DNA of 64,000 nt from Lasiosphaeria ovina (GCA_033439765.1 JAULSN010000004.1:10001-74000), one strand, 5' to 3'. Numbered from the stretch's first letter, positions 1-9,241 are shown. The notes: generated by a model not told the origin, from the sequence alone. Numbers and translations are program-made.

Positions 1-434
1 GAGTTTCCCCGTGTTGAGTCAAATTAAGCCGCAGGCTCCCGTTTTGTCCACTGCGATTTCTCGCAGGGCCGGACTTTATCTTAACCACCGGCTAGCGCCG
101 GCAGCCACCTCCGTCAAGTCTCTGAACCTTACCCGTGGCGCTGGGCCGTAGGGTCTTGGCTGCGGATCATCCATTGTAGCATCTCGTGATGTGTTACTTC
201 CCTGTGGCTATTAACCGGGCCCCGGCGCGCTTTCGAGCGCCGGTTAGTCTCACGAGCTTTAGGAACTCCCCGCAATTTGAAGGTGTCGCCCTGCTCAGGG
301 TTCGAAGGATCCTGAGACCGGACTAGCGCTTAGTTTGGGCTTCGCCCAGGCACACCACTGACCCTTTTCATCGGGCCGCTCTTAGGGGCAGAGTTAACTG
401 CGGTTTACCCCTGGTGGTGCCCTTCCGTCAATTT

Positions 435-467
<33 letters not shown>

Positions 468-603
468 AGGAGCCCAAACATTTTGATTTATCGTAAGGTG
501 CCGAACGGGTCAAAAAATAACACCGTCCGATCCCTAATCGGCATAGTTTATGGTTAAGACTACGACGGTATCTGATCGTCTTCGATCCCCTAACTTTCGT
601 TCC

Positions 604-641
<38 letters not shown>

Positions 642-1571
642 AGTTAGTCTTCAATAAATCCAAGAATTTCACCTCTGACAATTGAATACTGATGCCCCCG
701 ACTGTCCCTATTAATCATTACGGCGGTCCTAGAAACCAACAAAATAGAACCACACGTCCTATTCTATTATTCCATGCTAATGTATTCGAGCATAGGCCTT
801 CTTTAAGCGATCTAATTTGTTCAGAGTAAAAGTTCTGGTTCCCCGGCACGCCCAGTGAAGGGCATGCGGTTCTCCAGAAGGAAAGGCCCAGCCGAGCCAG
901 TGCACGCGGTGAGGCGGACCGGCCGGCTAGGCCCAAGGTTCAACTACGAGCTTTTTAACCTCAACAACTTTAATATACGCTATTGGAGCTGGAATTACCG
1001 CGGCTGCTGGCACCAGACTTGCCCTCCAATTGTTCCTCGTTAAGGGATTTAAATTGTACTCATTCCAATTACAAGACCCAAAAGAGCCCTGTATCAGTAT
1101 TTATTGTCACTACCTCCCCGAGTCGGGATTGGGTAATTTGCGCGCCTGCTGCCTTCCTTGGATGTAGTAGCCGTTTCTCAGGCTCCTTCTCCGGGGTCGA
1201 GCCCTAACCCTCCGTTACCCGTTGTCACCATGGCTGGCCAAGACCCAGCCGTCGAAAGTTGATAGGGCAGAAATTTGAATGAACCATCGCCGGCGCAAGG
1301 CCGTGCGATTCGAGAAGTTATTATGAATCACCAGAGAGCCCCGAAGGGCATTGGTTTTTAATCTAATAAATACATCCCTTCCGAAGTCGGGATTTTTAGC
1401 ATGTATTAGCTCTAGAATTACCACGGTTATCCATGTAGTAAGGTACTATCAAATAAACGATAACTGATTTAATGAGCCATTCGCAGTTTCGCGGTATAAT
1501 TGCTTATACTTAGACATGCATGGCTTAATCTTTGAGACAAGCATATGACTACTGGCAGAATCAACCAGGTA
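1..1571 (-). rRNA. 18S rRNA, 5' two thirds, interrupted by a group I intron (3' end beyond left edge)
   Basis: Small-subunit rRNA read on the minus strand. The mature 5' end is near 1571, where the reverse complement starts TACCTGGTTGATTCTGCCAG, the universal eukaryotic 18S start. Other universal blocks follow in order, including the GTGCCAGCAGCCGCGGTAA block near 1010 and the GAAATTGACGGAAGGGCAC block near 430. Exons visible here are 407-1571 (5' exon) and 1-39 (start of the 3' exon); 40-406 is a group I intron. Conserved blocks look intact, with no sign of RIP damage. The remaining 3' part (about 600 nt), ITS and 5.8S must lie to the left, so an rDNA array or at least another partial unit probably continues there. 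Confidence 0.98.
40..406 (-). other. Group I intron in 18S rRNA, site S943 (367 nt, IC1-like)
   Basis: The 18S exon sequence ACCACCAGGGGT is normally joined directly to GGAGCCTGCGGC, but here 367 nt separate them. The 5' exon ends in U and the intron ends in G, as group I splicing requires. By alignment with E. coli 16S the site follows U943 (S943), a known fungal insertion point. Core elements are readable on the minus strand: AAATTGCGGGGAACTCC (P3/P4 region), CAGCCAAGACCC (R element), TTCAGAGACTTGACGG (P7/P3' region, S element) and AAGATAAAGTCC (P7 partner). It is too short to carry a homing endonuclease gene, so it is a mini-intron that would have to rely on self-splicing or host maturation. 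Confidence 0.93.
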
Positions 1572-2150
1572 ACTATCGTGCGCCGGGTAAGGCCAACCGC
1601 CCGTTTTTCAGGGCGGAAGAGATCTCTAGTTACTGGGTCGGCGGGCACTAGGCACCGCGTAAGCCGCGCAGCTCATCCGGCAATGCCGGTCTCGCCACGG
1701 GCCACATCCGATTTCCCCTTCTGAATTCCCCAGAGCGCGGTCGGCAGGCGAGAACGGGAGGTTTAGCTACCACGAACGCGCCGCCTAGGCGCCCCAAGAG
1801 GAGGCCCGACCTGGAGGTTCGGCCCAGCGGCTGCTGAGATTCCCCAACTAGCAGGTACCCCCGGCGGCTTAGTGTAGGTCTGGCGATCAGCCAAGCATCC
1901 ACAGAGCCCACCCCTCGGCGCACATGGGGTATTCCCTTACGCCTATAGAGTCCTCTTAGATTACCCCTCCGGCGAAGCCAGTCGGGGCGCTAAGGTGGTC
2001 TCGCTGCTAACGTCGGCACCCCGGCAAACCGTAGGGCACCACGCAGAAGCTGCGATATATGAATTGGAACAAGGCTTCCTTTGCAGGTCACCGCGGGGTG
2101 GTGCCTAGGACGTACCCAGACAGCCCCCCCGCAGAGATACACATCACGGA

Positions 2151-2462
2151 CCCTCGCACTTTGTTCCTCCCTCTCATATACCCACCGACCTTAAGTCAGA
2201 GAGTTATTCGGGAGAGGTCGAGATCTGAGAGCAGATTGTGTGAGGATCCGAGAGAGCTCCTCGCGGAGCCGGACCCGGGATCCTCGCACTTTCTCCCTCC
2301 CTCTCATATACCCACCGACCTTAAGTCAGAGAGTTATTCGGGAGAGGTCGAGATCTGAGAGCAGATTGTGTGAGGATCCGAGAGAGCTCCTCGCGGAGCC
2401 GGACCCGGGATCCTCGCACTTTCTCCCTCCCTCTCATATACCCACCGACCTTAAGTCAGAGG
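2151..2462. repeat. 130-bp tandem repeat in rDNA spacer, about 2.4 copies
   Basis: The block CTCTCATATACCCACCGACC occurs at 2171, 2301 and 2431, an exact 130-bp period, and the sequence between is nearly identical. Each unit includes a GGATCCGAGAGAGCTCC stretch and a TTAAGTCAGAG stretch. The third copy breaks off near 2462. Near-identity indicates recent amplification or homogenisation, as is usual for spacer subrepeats. Confidence 0.93.
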
Positions 2463-2639
2463 CAGGTTGAGGTGTGCCCGAGATGCGCGACCCGAAAAAC
2501 CCATCTTGCGTGAGGAGCCAAAAAGGATCCTCGGGAGCCGCACACACGCATGCGCATGCTTGGGCTCCGCGAGGAGCTTTCCGGGATCCCCGCCCAATTG
2601 AGTTTCTCGGGGTGCGCCCACGGACTACACCGCCAAAAT

Positions 2640-2757
2640 CCCTCTGACTAATGGTCGGTGGGTATATGAGGGACCTGAAAAAAATCTCCTTTCGGAGTCG
2701 GTCCCTCGCCCACTTCCGCCCCCCTCATATACCCACCGACCTTTAGTCAGAGGCAGA
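2640..2757. repeat. Inverted copies of the spacer CATATACCCACCGACC block
   Basis: 2640-2672 is an inverted copy and 2726-2757 a direct copy of the same roughly 32-bp block (CTCATATACCCACCGACC then TTAGTCAGAGG). The two arms could fold into a long hairpin with about 53 nt between them. More direct copies lie at about 2978-3007 and, partly, 3654-3676. This dispersed family is therefore also present outside the 130-bp array. Confidence 0.85.
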
Positions 2758-3111
2758 TTGAGAGTTGTTCGGAAAGTGCAAGCCGAGAAACTCATTTGGG
2801 CGGGGATCCGAGAAAGCTCCTCGCGGAGCCGGACCCCCTCGCAAACGACTCCAGCGACTCGCACAGGGCCGACGGCGGCGTGCATCGGGCCTGCAGGGCC
2901 TGCAGCGGCCCTGAAGAAGTGTTCAGACCGCTGCGGTACGCTTGCATACCCTCTGTGCCGGGACCTTTTTCCCTCCCCTCATATACCCACCGACCATTAG
3001 TCAGAGGTGAGTTCGTGGGACGGGGCTTTTGGCGCGGTAGGCGGGAGCCGAGAAACTCATTTGGGCGAGGATCCGAAAAAGCTCCTCGGGAGCCGCTTGC
3101 CTTATACTTGC

Positions 3112-3418
3112 GCGCGAGTTACCCTGCACTTGCGAGTTACCCTGCACTTGGCGACCTACCCTGCACTTGCGAGTTACCCTGCACTTGGCGACCTACCCTG
3201 CACTTGCGAGTTACCCTGCACTTGGCGACCTACCCTGCACTTGCGAGTTACCCTGCACTTGGCGACCTACCCTGCACTTGCGAGTTACCCTGCACTTGGC
3301 GACCTACCCTGCACTTGCGAGTTACCCTGCACTTAGGTCACGTGACTATATATTTTACCTACCCTACCCTAGGTCACGTGACCCTAAAATAGCCAGCCAA
3401 ACGACCTACCCTGCACTT
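3112..3418. repeat. Array of TACCCTGCACTTG motifs in rDNA spacer (37-bp double unit)
   Basis: A regular array in which GAGTTACCCTGCACTTG alternates with GCGACCTACCCTGCACTTG, giving a 37-bp double unit repeated about six times. It ends near 3335 and is followed by two GGTCACGTGAC palindromes at 3336 and 3372 that flank a short TACCCTACCCTA run. One more motif copy lies at 3402. On the rRNA-sense strand the core reads AAGTGCAGGGTA. The period and near-identity are directly visible; any function is inference. Confidence 0.95.
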
Positions 3419-3761
3419 GACTTATTTTTCTTTACTAATTACTTTTTTCACTTTGACTTTTTCCATATAACCTTTATAGAAATGTTTTCCATATACCAAC
3501 TCCCCAAAACCTTCTTCTCGCGCCCAGTAAAATTAACTTAATAATAATACTATATAAAGACTTATGTTTTTTTACGTCCCCCTTAATAGGCCTGAGCTAA
3601 CCTCGAAATTTCGCGTTTCCCCAACTGGCCTACCCTACTTTTCAAAAATTCGTCCCACCGACCTCTAGTCAGAGGCGGTTTGCCAAGTATCCCCAAAGAC
3701 GCGACCCGAGAAACTATTTTCGCTCGAGCCGAAAAAGATCCTCGGGAGCCGGTTACCCTGC

Positions 3762-3963
3762 ACTTGGGCAATTGAGTTACCCTGCACTTGCGAGCTACCC
3801 TGCACTTGGCGACCTACCCTGCACTTGGCGACCTACCCTGCACTTGCGAGTTACCCTGCACTTGCGAGTTACCCTGTACTTGGGCAATTGAGTTACCCTG
3901 CACTTGGCGACCTACCCTGCACTTGAGTTACCCTGCACTCCCAAACGGCCTACCCTGCACTTG
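3762..3963. repeat. Second TACCCTGCACTTG array, next to the 28S 3' end
   Basis: Eleven or so copies of TACCCTGCACTT in variable spacing, with joiners GCGAG, GGCGACC and GGGCAATTGAGT. In rRNA sense this array begins about 100 bp after the 28S 3' end, the position where RNA polymerase I terminators and replication fork barriers lie in other fungi. The core AGGGTAA (rRNA sense) also occurs inside the fission yeast Reb1 terminator site as I remember it. The similarity is short, so a terminator role is only a hypothesis. Confidence 0.9.
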
Positions 3964-4060
3964 GCCGCCCTCGCGAGCCACCTCGCAACCGCACCGTCAC
4001 ATCCCCCGTCCCGACCCTGCGGCGCCCGCCAGGCCCGTGGGCTGGCGCGCGACCGCTGGG

Positions 4061-4448
4061 AAATCTAGGCGAAGAAGGGCTTACCCTCAGCAGATCGTAA
4101 CAACAAGGCTACTCTACTGCTTACAGGACCCTTTCGCACAGCTAAGTCGTCTGCAAAGGATTTGATCCCGCGCGTGTCAAAATTATAATACGCGAATTAC
4201 CGATGCCCACTTCGAGGGCAGCGGAGGAATCGCCTGCTAAGATACGAGGCCGGAGCCTATTCTTATACGTCTACGACGTGCGGGAGGTATCATCGCGTTC
4301 TGGCATGGATTCTGACTTAGAGGCGTTCAGCCATTATCCAGCAGATGGTAGCTTCGCGGCACTGCCCGGTCGGACAACCGCAAAAACCAATTATCTGAAT
4401 CAGCGGTTCCTCTCGTACTAAGCTGAATTACCATTGCGATGAGTTCAT

Positions 4449-4503
<55 letters not shown>

Positions 4504-4904
4504 ATTCACTCTACCAGGCTCGCCTCAGGCATTTGCTCCTGAGGCTCGTATATACGCCCCCCGAAAGATCCAGGCTGCAGGCCCTTCGCAGTCGAGCACG
4601 GTTTCCCGCGGGGTTGGCACGTCCCTTAAGCAGCCTCTTCGGTCAGAGAGCCGCCCACACCTTACCGCGCTCTACGAGGGCCCATGCGAGATCGCTCTCG
4701 CCGGGCTCCCCTCGAGATCAGCATAGGCGACCCGGAGGTCGCCCTTAGCCTTCCCCGAACCAGGTTGTGTTGCCGTGTGGCACCTGCAGCGGTGCGCCAC
4801 AATCGACTAGCCGGCGTAATCTGCAGAGAGCAGACCCGACTATCCCCACCAATATTGGTTTAGTGGGTGAACAATCCAACGCTTACCGAATTCTGCTTCG
4901 GTAT
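4061..4904 (-). rRNA. 28S rRNA, 3' fragment interrupted by a group I intron; truncated at its 5' side
   Basis: Large-subunit rRNA on the minus strand. The 3' end is near 4061, after the block TAGCCTTGTTGTTACGATCT. The sarcin-ricin-adjacent and GTCGTGAGACAGGTTAG blocks are clear at 4450-4490. Exon pieces are 4862-4904 and 4061-4506, with an intron between. Upstream of 4904 the match to 28S ends abruptly: normal ascomycete sequence has GATAGGAAGAGCC on the plus strand after CTTCGGTAT, here it is ATACTCCTGTGCC. Most of 28S (about 2.9 kb) is missing on this side, so this unit is the broken last unit or an orphan fragment. Confidence 0.95.
4507..4861 (-). other. Group I intron in 28S rRNA, site L2563 (355 nt)
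   Basis: 28S exons GTTCACCCACT and AATAGGGAACGTGAGC, normally contiguous, are separated by 355 nt. The 5' exon ends in U and the insert ends in G, the group I rule. Aligned to E. coli 23S the site is 2563, a well-known insertion point in insect-associated and other Hypocreales. Paired elements are evident, for example GCCTCAGG/CCTGAGGC near the 3' end and GGCGACC/GGTCGCC in the middle. I did not resolve P7 with certainty, so the subgroup is open. There is no room for a homing endonuclease. Confidence 0.88.
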
Positions 4905-5390
4905 ATACTCCTGTGCCGGGGTGGATATTGTTATTTCCAGTGACTTCCAGGGGGGGTATGGGCAGGGGTTAGCCAGAATTCGCCACCAAATCAGCCCACT
5001 TCCCATCATTCGATTTTTAAGTCACCTTTCTACTGGACTCTATAATAAAAATACTTCAATTTAAGAATCGTACATCCACTTCAATAGATCCACGTACCAC
5101 TTCAACGTACCGCGCAATGGCTTGCCGAGGTCTTGCAATCGCTCAGTTGCTCAACCCTTCAACATGTAAGGAAAGAGCACCCCAAGCACATGCGCACACC
5201 TTTGTGTGCGCCCACCACCTGTCACCAACTGGCCTGACCACTGCCAGTTGGCACAATCACTACTGTCATAAAGAACGGAGCCCCTGAGCATGTATATAAA
5301 CAGTGGCCCTCGCCCACCTTCCTTTGCGAGGGCCAGGTTGAAGTCTCTCACCAATACCACTCATTACTCACCCTTCTTCTTGCCTACATT
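4905..5390. other. rDNA/transposon junction and presumed transposon 5' flank
   Basis: Starts exactly where 28S homology stops. No gene or rRNA similarity is visible. A TATA-like TATATAAA lies at 5293-5300, about 90 bp ahead of the transposase reading frame, and may be its promoter. I looked for terminal inverted repeats matching sequence after 6614 and found none convincing, so the limits of the transposon are unknown. Confidence 0.5.
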
Positions 5391-6614
5391 GTGACCACCT
5401 TAATCAGGCGTACCTGCCTTCTCTCACAAACACTACCCACCAAGAGATTCAAAGCTCCAGACCTTACACGTGATCAAAGGCTTCAATGTAAGACCCTGAA
5501 TATAATAGGGGGCCTGACTTACCCCGAAATCGCCCGCCGTACAGGCCATACAGTCCGGCAGGTGCAAACCGCATGCACTGCAAGGCCAGTAACTCCCCAA
5601 AAGAGCCGGGTTAGGCGCAAAGGCGTGATCACGACCCCCGAAAAGGCGCGGCTCCGGCAATGGTTTGAAGCAGAGAGAGCCCACAAGCTCACGCCCTTGT
5701 ATCAACTCAGATATCATCTTCCGGAAACCCTCGTCCTCTCCTCTTACGGCGAGCATGCCCTCGTGCGGGCTGTCCACGACCTGGAATATTACAGCAGAAT
5801 TCGGCCTTATGAGATCCCCAGAACCGAAGCCAATAAGCGTATGCGGGTATCATGGTGCCAGAACCAGCTACAGTTACGGTTAAATCCTGAAGATTGGGAG
5901 AGAGTATTTTGGTCTGACGAAACCTGGGCTCTTAACGACCCAATGTGGAAGAAACGGGCGGTTCTTTATAAGAACGATGATATACGGGATTGGGCACTGG
6001 AAAAGAGGAGGCCGAAGGGCTGGATGTTTTAGGGATCCTTTGCTGGGCGGAGAAAAGGGCTATCTTTTATTTGGGAGAAGGAATACGGCGGCATCGACGC
6101 ACCCAACTATATCCGGCATATTGTACCCCTTTTAATCGACTTCCACCACCGTAACGGCAGGAATCTGATCTTCCAGCAAGATAATGCGCCATCACATAGG
6201 GCCCGGAGGACAAAAGACACACTAATAATGGCGGGAGTAGATATTCTTAAGTGGCCTGCTTATTCCCCTGACCTTTCACTAATTGAGAATGTATGGCCCT
6301 CGTTTAAGGACTGGATGGAGTTGCAAGTGCCTGATATTCAAGATCTTGAGCTGCCGGCCTTACGTATACTTATGGAGGAAGCGTGGCGCGCAGTACCGGT
6401 AGACTGGTTGCTGAGGTTGGCTCACAGCATGCCCCGGTGTTACGGATCCCGTCACATACTGGGCAGCCTGCACGTGCGGGAGGTTCCGGTGCGGGACCCG
6501 CCCGGCCAATCAACGCATGCCCGGCAAGAGGAGTCTGCTTGGCGCCGGGCATGCTGTCGCCCGACCCCTTTCCCTTGCCCGGCACTGGGCAACACCTACA
6601 CGGTAGGCAAGTGA
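5391..6614 (+). pseudogene. Tc1/mariner-like transposase, one in-frame stop and no ATG start
   Basis: One continuous reading frame of about 408 codons, broken only by TAG at 6030-6032; both halves are in the same frame. The N-terminal third has the helix-turn-helix type segment (LTYPEIARRTGHTVRQVQ). The DDE catalytic parts are present: VFWSDETW before the stop, then FQQDNAPSH and WPAYSPDLSLIENVW after it, consistent with DD34-35E spacing. The stop replaces a codon likely to have been TGG; the change is C to T in a CpA context on the other strand, the RIP signature. The frame opens at GTG with no upstream ATG, so the start codon is lost or further upstream in a missed exon. The last 60 or so codons after PRCYG look less conserved. 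Inactive copy. Confidence 0.85.
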
Positions 6615-6899
6615 GAGCTGGGCTCTTATTAGCTACTTCAGATAGATATATACGATGACCGTAGCCACGGTCTTAGATAGAGCTTGCTTGGTTCCTCAAG
6701 CAAGCAATACACATTCACTGCACTCATATACTTTGAGTGGCAAACCCAGTTTGACTGTATTACCCGTGCAATAGGAGCTTGCCCTTTGTTCATTCTTCAT
6801 AATTACCTACCCAGCAGACCCACAGTGCCATTGCACAATACAAACCTTGACCCACACAGTCGAGCGGTTTGTAATACCCGGCGGCTGCAGTTGTGTATT
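6615..6899. other. Spacer between transposase relic and LTR-like element
   Basis: About 285 bp with no reading frame of note and no recognisable repeat. It may include the 3' end of the Tc1-like element. Confidence 0.4.
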
Positions 6900-7732
6900 T
6901 GTTAAAGTATGGCTAGTTACAGGGGCTGCAGGGTCCCGGATTGCAGGGCACTGTAGTGGCTGTGTTGATGTTGTGAGTGTGTAAGGTGCTGAGGGCGCTA
7001 TACTCAGTTTGTTTACTTAGCCCCACAGCACCTTCTCGAACCTCCTACAGGTCTAGGCATACGTAAGACAAGCCCACTAGAAGACTGTAGAATACAGGGC
7101 TGCTTACGTGGCCTGTGGGCCACTTACGTAGCCTGTAGGCCCCTAAAACCTTCTAGAGGACTTGCCTTAGGTCTATATAGACCTGTCATTTTCCTTAAAT
7201 AGATTTCCTTTCTATAAGCAAGTCAAGCAACATACTCACCACTCTTTGTAATATATACCTTCTATAATACAACGCCTCTCCGTCTTCCTCAGTACCCACA
7301 GTTGGTCCCGAAGACCCTGACTATAGGGCAGAGTCCTCTATAGCCTACGAGGTAAACTGCTGAGCAGAGTCCTCACAGTCTAAGTGGTTAGCCTGTAGCA
7401 GAGTTCTACAGACCTGTAGCAGTCAGCTTGCTTCCCTCAGTGCCTTGCACAAGCCACTGTTGTACTGGACCTTAGGGCACAGTTCTCTACGACCTACCCT
7501 GCACTTGGTCTAGGGCACAGTTCCCTACGACCTACCCTGCACTTAGTTTAGGGCACAGTTCCCTACGACCTACCCTGCACTGGCAGACCTGCCTTGCACC
7601 TGGCCAATCTACCACTTATTCGATCTACCCTGCACTTGGCTCCCGACCACGCTACCGCTTCCGCTCCGCCTGCTGCATTGTGCACCCTTTATAGGTGCTG
7701 AGTTCAGGCCTATATAGGCACGCAGTTCAACA
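6900..7732 (+). mobile_element. Solo-LTR-like element, plus orientation
   Basis: 833-bp element with TGTTAAAG at its left end and GTTCAACA at its right end, the TG...CA form of LTRs. It is an inverted, diverged copy of the element at 8482-9241 along nearly its whole length, for example GCATACGTAAGACAAGCCCACT at 7058 against its complement near 9055. It carries about three 38-bp tandem units (7474-7590) with CTACGACCTACCCTGCACTT, which the other copy mostly lacks. Flanking 5-mers (GTATT and AATGT) do not match, so no target duplication is seen. No internal coding region or primer-binding site is recognisable alongside, so I call it a solo LTR rather than part of an intact element. Confidence 0.7.
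7474..7590 (+). repeat. 38-bp tandem repeat inside the LTR-like element, sharing the rDNA spacer motif
   Basis: The unit TAGGGCACAGTTCCCTACG followed by ACCTACCCTGCACTTGGTC recurs at 7474, 7512 and 7550. A fourth TACCCTGCACTTGG lies at about 7625 without the rest of the unit. The CGACCTACCCTGCACTTG core is the same as in the spacer arrays at 3112-3418 and 3762-3963. Confidence 0.85.
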
Positions 7733-8226
7733 AATGTATATGGTTTATCATTCATTGCTTGTTTGATTGAGAGTGAGACTCTCGCAATCTGTGAACTATT
7801 GTTTGCTCCTTACACATTGACTTACCTGTGTGGCTCGCTACTCAGCAGCTCACCCACCTCAACCCTCACAGTCGTAGACCGGGTCTAGCTCCGTGGAACG
7901 TTCCGTGTTCCAGATTATAACATACAGTAAACTTTCGAGCCTTGTTATTATAAGTACCCCATTTAATATATTTCTCAAGAGATTGAGAGCCTCAAGCCAA
8001 AAAAGATAATTCTGCTGCAGAAACTTATCAACCGGGGTGTCACGGCAGGTGCGAAGGACATTTGGGTGGCCCTGAACGATCGCACGCTACACGACTCGAG
8101 CTGACTAAGCAACCCCGCTGTTGGTGGCCCGTGCCAAGTCCTGCCACGTGACCCACAAAACCTAGCCCACTTCTCCGCGCACCGCGCAGCCTTTTGGAAC
8201 TTTCTTTTCTTTTTCTTTCCTTAGCT
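7733..8226. other. Non-coding stretch between LTR-like element and NLR fragment
   Basis: No credible gene. A piece ending GTTCCAGATTATAACA near 7922 resembles an LTR 3' end but has no partner. The right half may be decayed 3' sequence of the NLR relic; no frame is open. Confidence 0.4.
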
Positions 8227-8475
8227 TTAGATTCTACGAATACAGCGATGATTGGTGCAGCCCTGTCTCATTAAATCGACTGTGCGGTGATACGGGGCGT
8301 CATCCTGAAGGCTCTTTTTTTGGTCGCTAACGTTGCAGCCGTGCAGATGGTCAATCCAGTAGACACAAGAGTAACGTACTGCAGCCAGCGGGTCTAGCTT
8401 AGGTAATTCAACTTCGTTAATGGGAAATCTGAAAGCGCGGAGATCGTAGATGTCACGACGCAATGTATTAGTCAT
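8227..8475 (-). pseudogene. NLR (NACHT, HET-E-like) relic, segment after the winged-helix region
   Basis: The frame carries STLRRD-type and DPLAAVRYSCVYWIDHLH motifs. DPLAAARYSCxYWxDHL is a strongly conserved stretch in fungal NACHT proteins of the HET-E/NWD type, shortly after the KDFL motif. It continues the relic that is interrupted at 9242 by the solo LTR, with target duplication ACTTA on both sides. The first codon shown is not a real start. Downstream repeats (WD40 or ankyrin) are absent or unrecognisable. Confidence 0.75.
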
Positions 8476-8481
8476 TACTTA

Positions 8482-9241
8482 TGTTAAACTGCGTTCCTGT
8501 ATAGGCCTGAACTCAGCACCTATACAGGGTGCACAGTGTTGTGACAGGTGCAGCGGAAGCAAGGCGTGTAGCGTATATCGGGAACCAAGTGCAGGGTAGG
8601 TCGATCAAGTGCAGGGTAGACTGTAGGGAACTGTGCCCTACGGTCCGATACAACAGTGCTTCTGCAAGGCACTGAGGGAAGCAGGCTGACTGACTACAGG
8701 TCTGTAGGGCTCTGCTACAGGCCTGCCACTCAGACTGTGAGGACTCTGCTCAGCAGTCTACCTCGTAGGCTGTAAGGGACTCTGCCCTACAGTCAGGGTC
8801 TTCGGGACCAACTGTGGGTGCTAAAGAAGACGGTGAGGAGTTGTATTATAGAAGAAGTATAGTATAAAGAGTGGTGAGTGCAGTGCTTGCTTGTTGCTTT
8901 CTTTTATACTCACAACAAGAGGCTTGCTTGCTTGCTTGAGAAGGAAATCTATCTAAGGGAAAGGACAGGTCTATATAGACCTAAGGTGGGCTCTCTAGAA
9001 GGTTCTAGAGACCCACAGGCTCCGTAGACAGCTCTGTATTCTACAGTCTTCTAGTGGGCTTGTCTTACGTATGCCAAGACGTATAGGGGTTTCGAGAAGG
9101 TGCTGTGGGGCAAAGTAAACAATCTAGGTATAGCGCCCTCAGCACCACACAACAGCCACAACACTCACAACTCTAACACAGCTACTGCAGTGCCCTACAC
9201 TTCAGGACCCTACAACCCTAGTAACTAGCCATACTTTAACA
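8482..9241 (-). mobile_element. Solo LTR with 5-bp target duplication, inserted in the NLR relic
   Basis: 760-bp element with ends TGTTAAAC (plus strand left) and CTTTAACA (right). It is flanked on both sides by ACTTA (8477-8481 and 9242-9246), a 5-bp target-site duplication typical of LTR retrotransposon integration. It is in inverted orientation to the related copy at 6900-7732. NLR coding similarity stops at one side and resumes on the other, which independently marks it as an insertion. Two copies of the motif complement (AAGTGCAGGGTAG) lie at about 8588-8620. Confidence 0.85.

Larger units (their letters stand above)
1572..4060 (-). other. rDNA intergenic spacer and 5' external transcribed spacer
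   Basis: About 2.5 kb between the 28S 3' end (about 4061) and the 18S 5' end (1571), read on the minus strand. It holds no credible gene. The part next to 18S (about 1572-2050) is GC-rich non-repetitive 5' ETS. The rest is repeats: a 130-bp tandem repeat, dispersed and inverted copies of a CATATACCCACCGACC block, and two arrays of a TACCCTGCACTTG motif (separate entries). 3420-3560 is AT-rich and could hold promoter or enhancer function, but I see no definable RNA polymerase I promoter. Long ORFs across this region are artefacts of the repeats. Confidence 0.9.

Noticed and set aside
3361..3383. Telomere-like TACCCTACCCTA
   Set aside because: Only two units, not the fungal CCCTAA repeat, and located inside the rDNA spacer.
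2796..3541. Long repetitive frames reading YPALASYPALGDLPCT-like repeats
   Set aside because: They are translations of the rDNA spacer motif arrays; three frames are open at once and there is no gene context.
4905..5160. A third group I intron at the 28S break point
   Set aside because: The sequence next to the exon does not end in G, no core motifs are visible, and no upstream 28S exon follows.
6900..9241. One transposon with 0.8-kb terminal inverted repeats
   Set aside because: Each arm has its own TG...CA ends, the right arm has its own 5-bp target duplication, and NLR coding sequence flanks it on both sides, so two separate LTR-type insertions explain it better.
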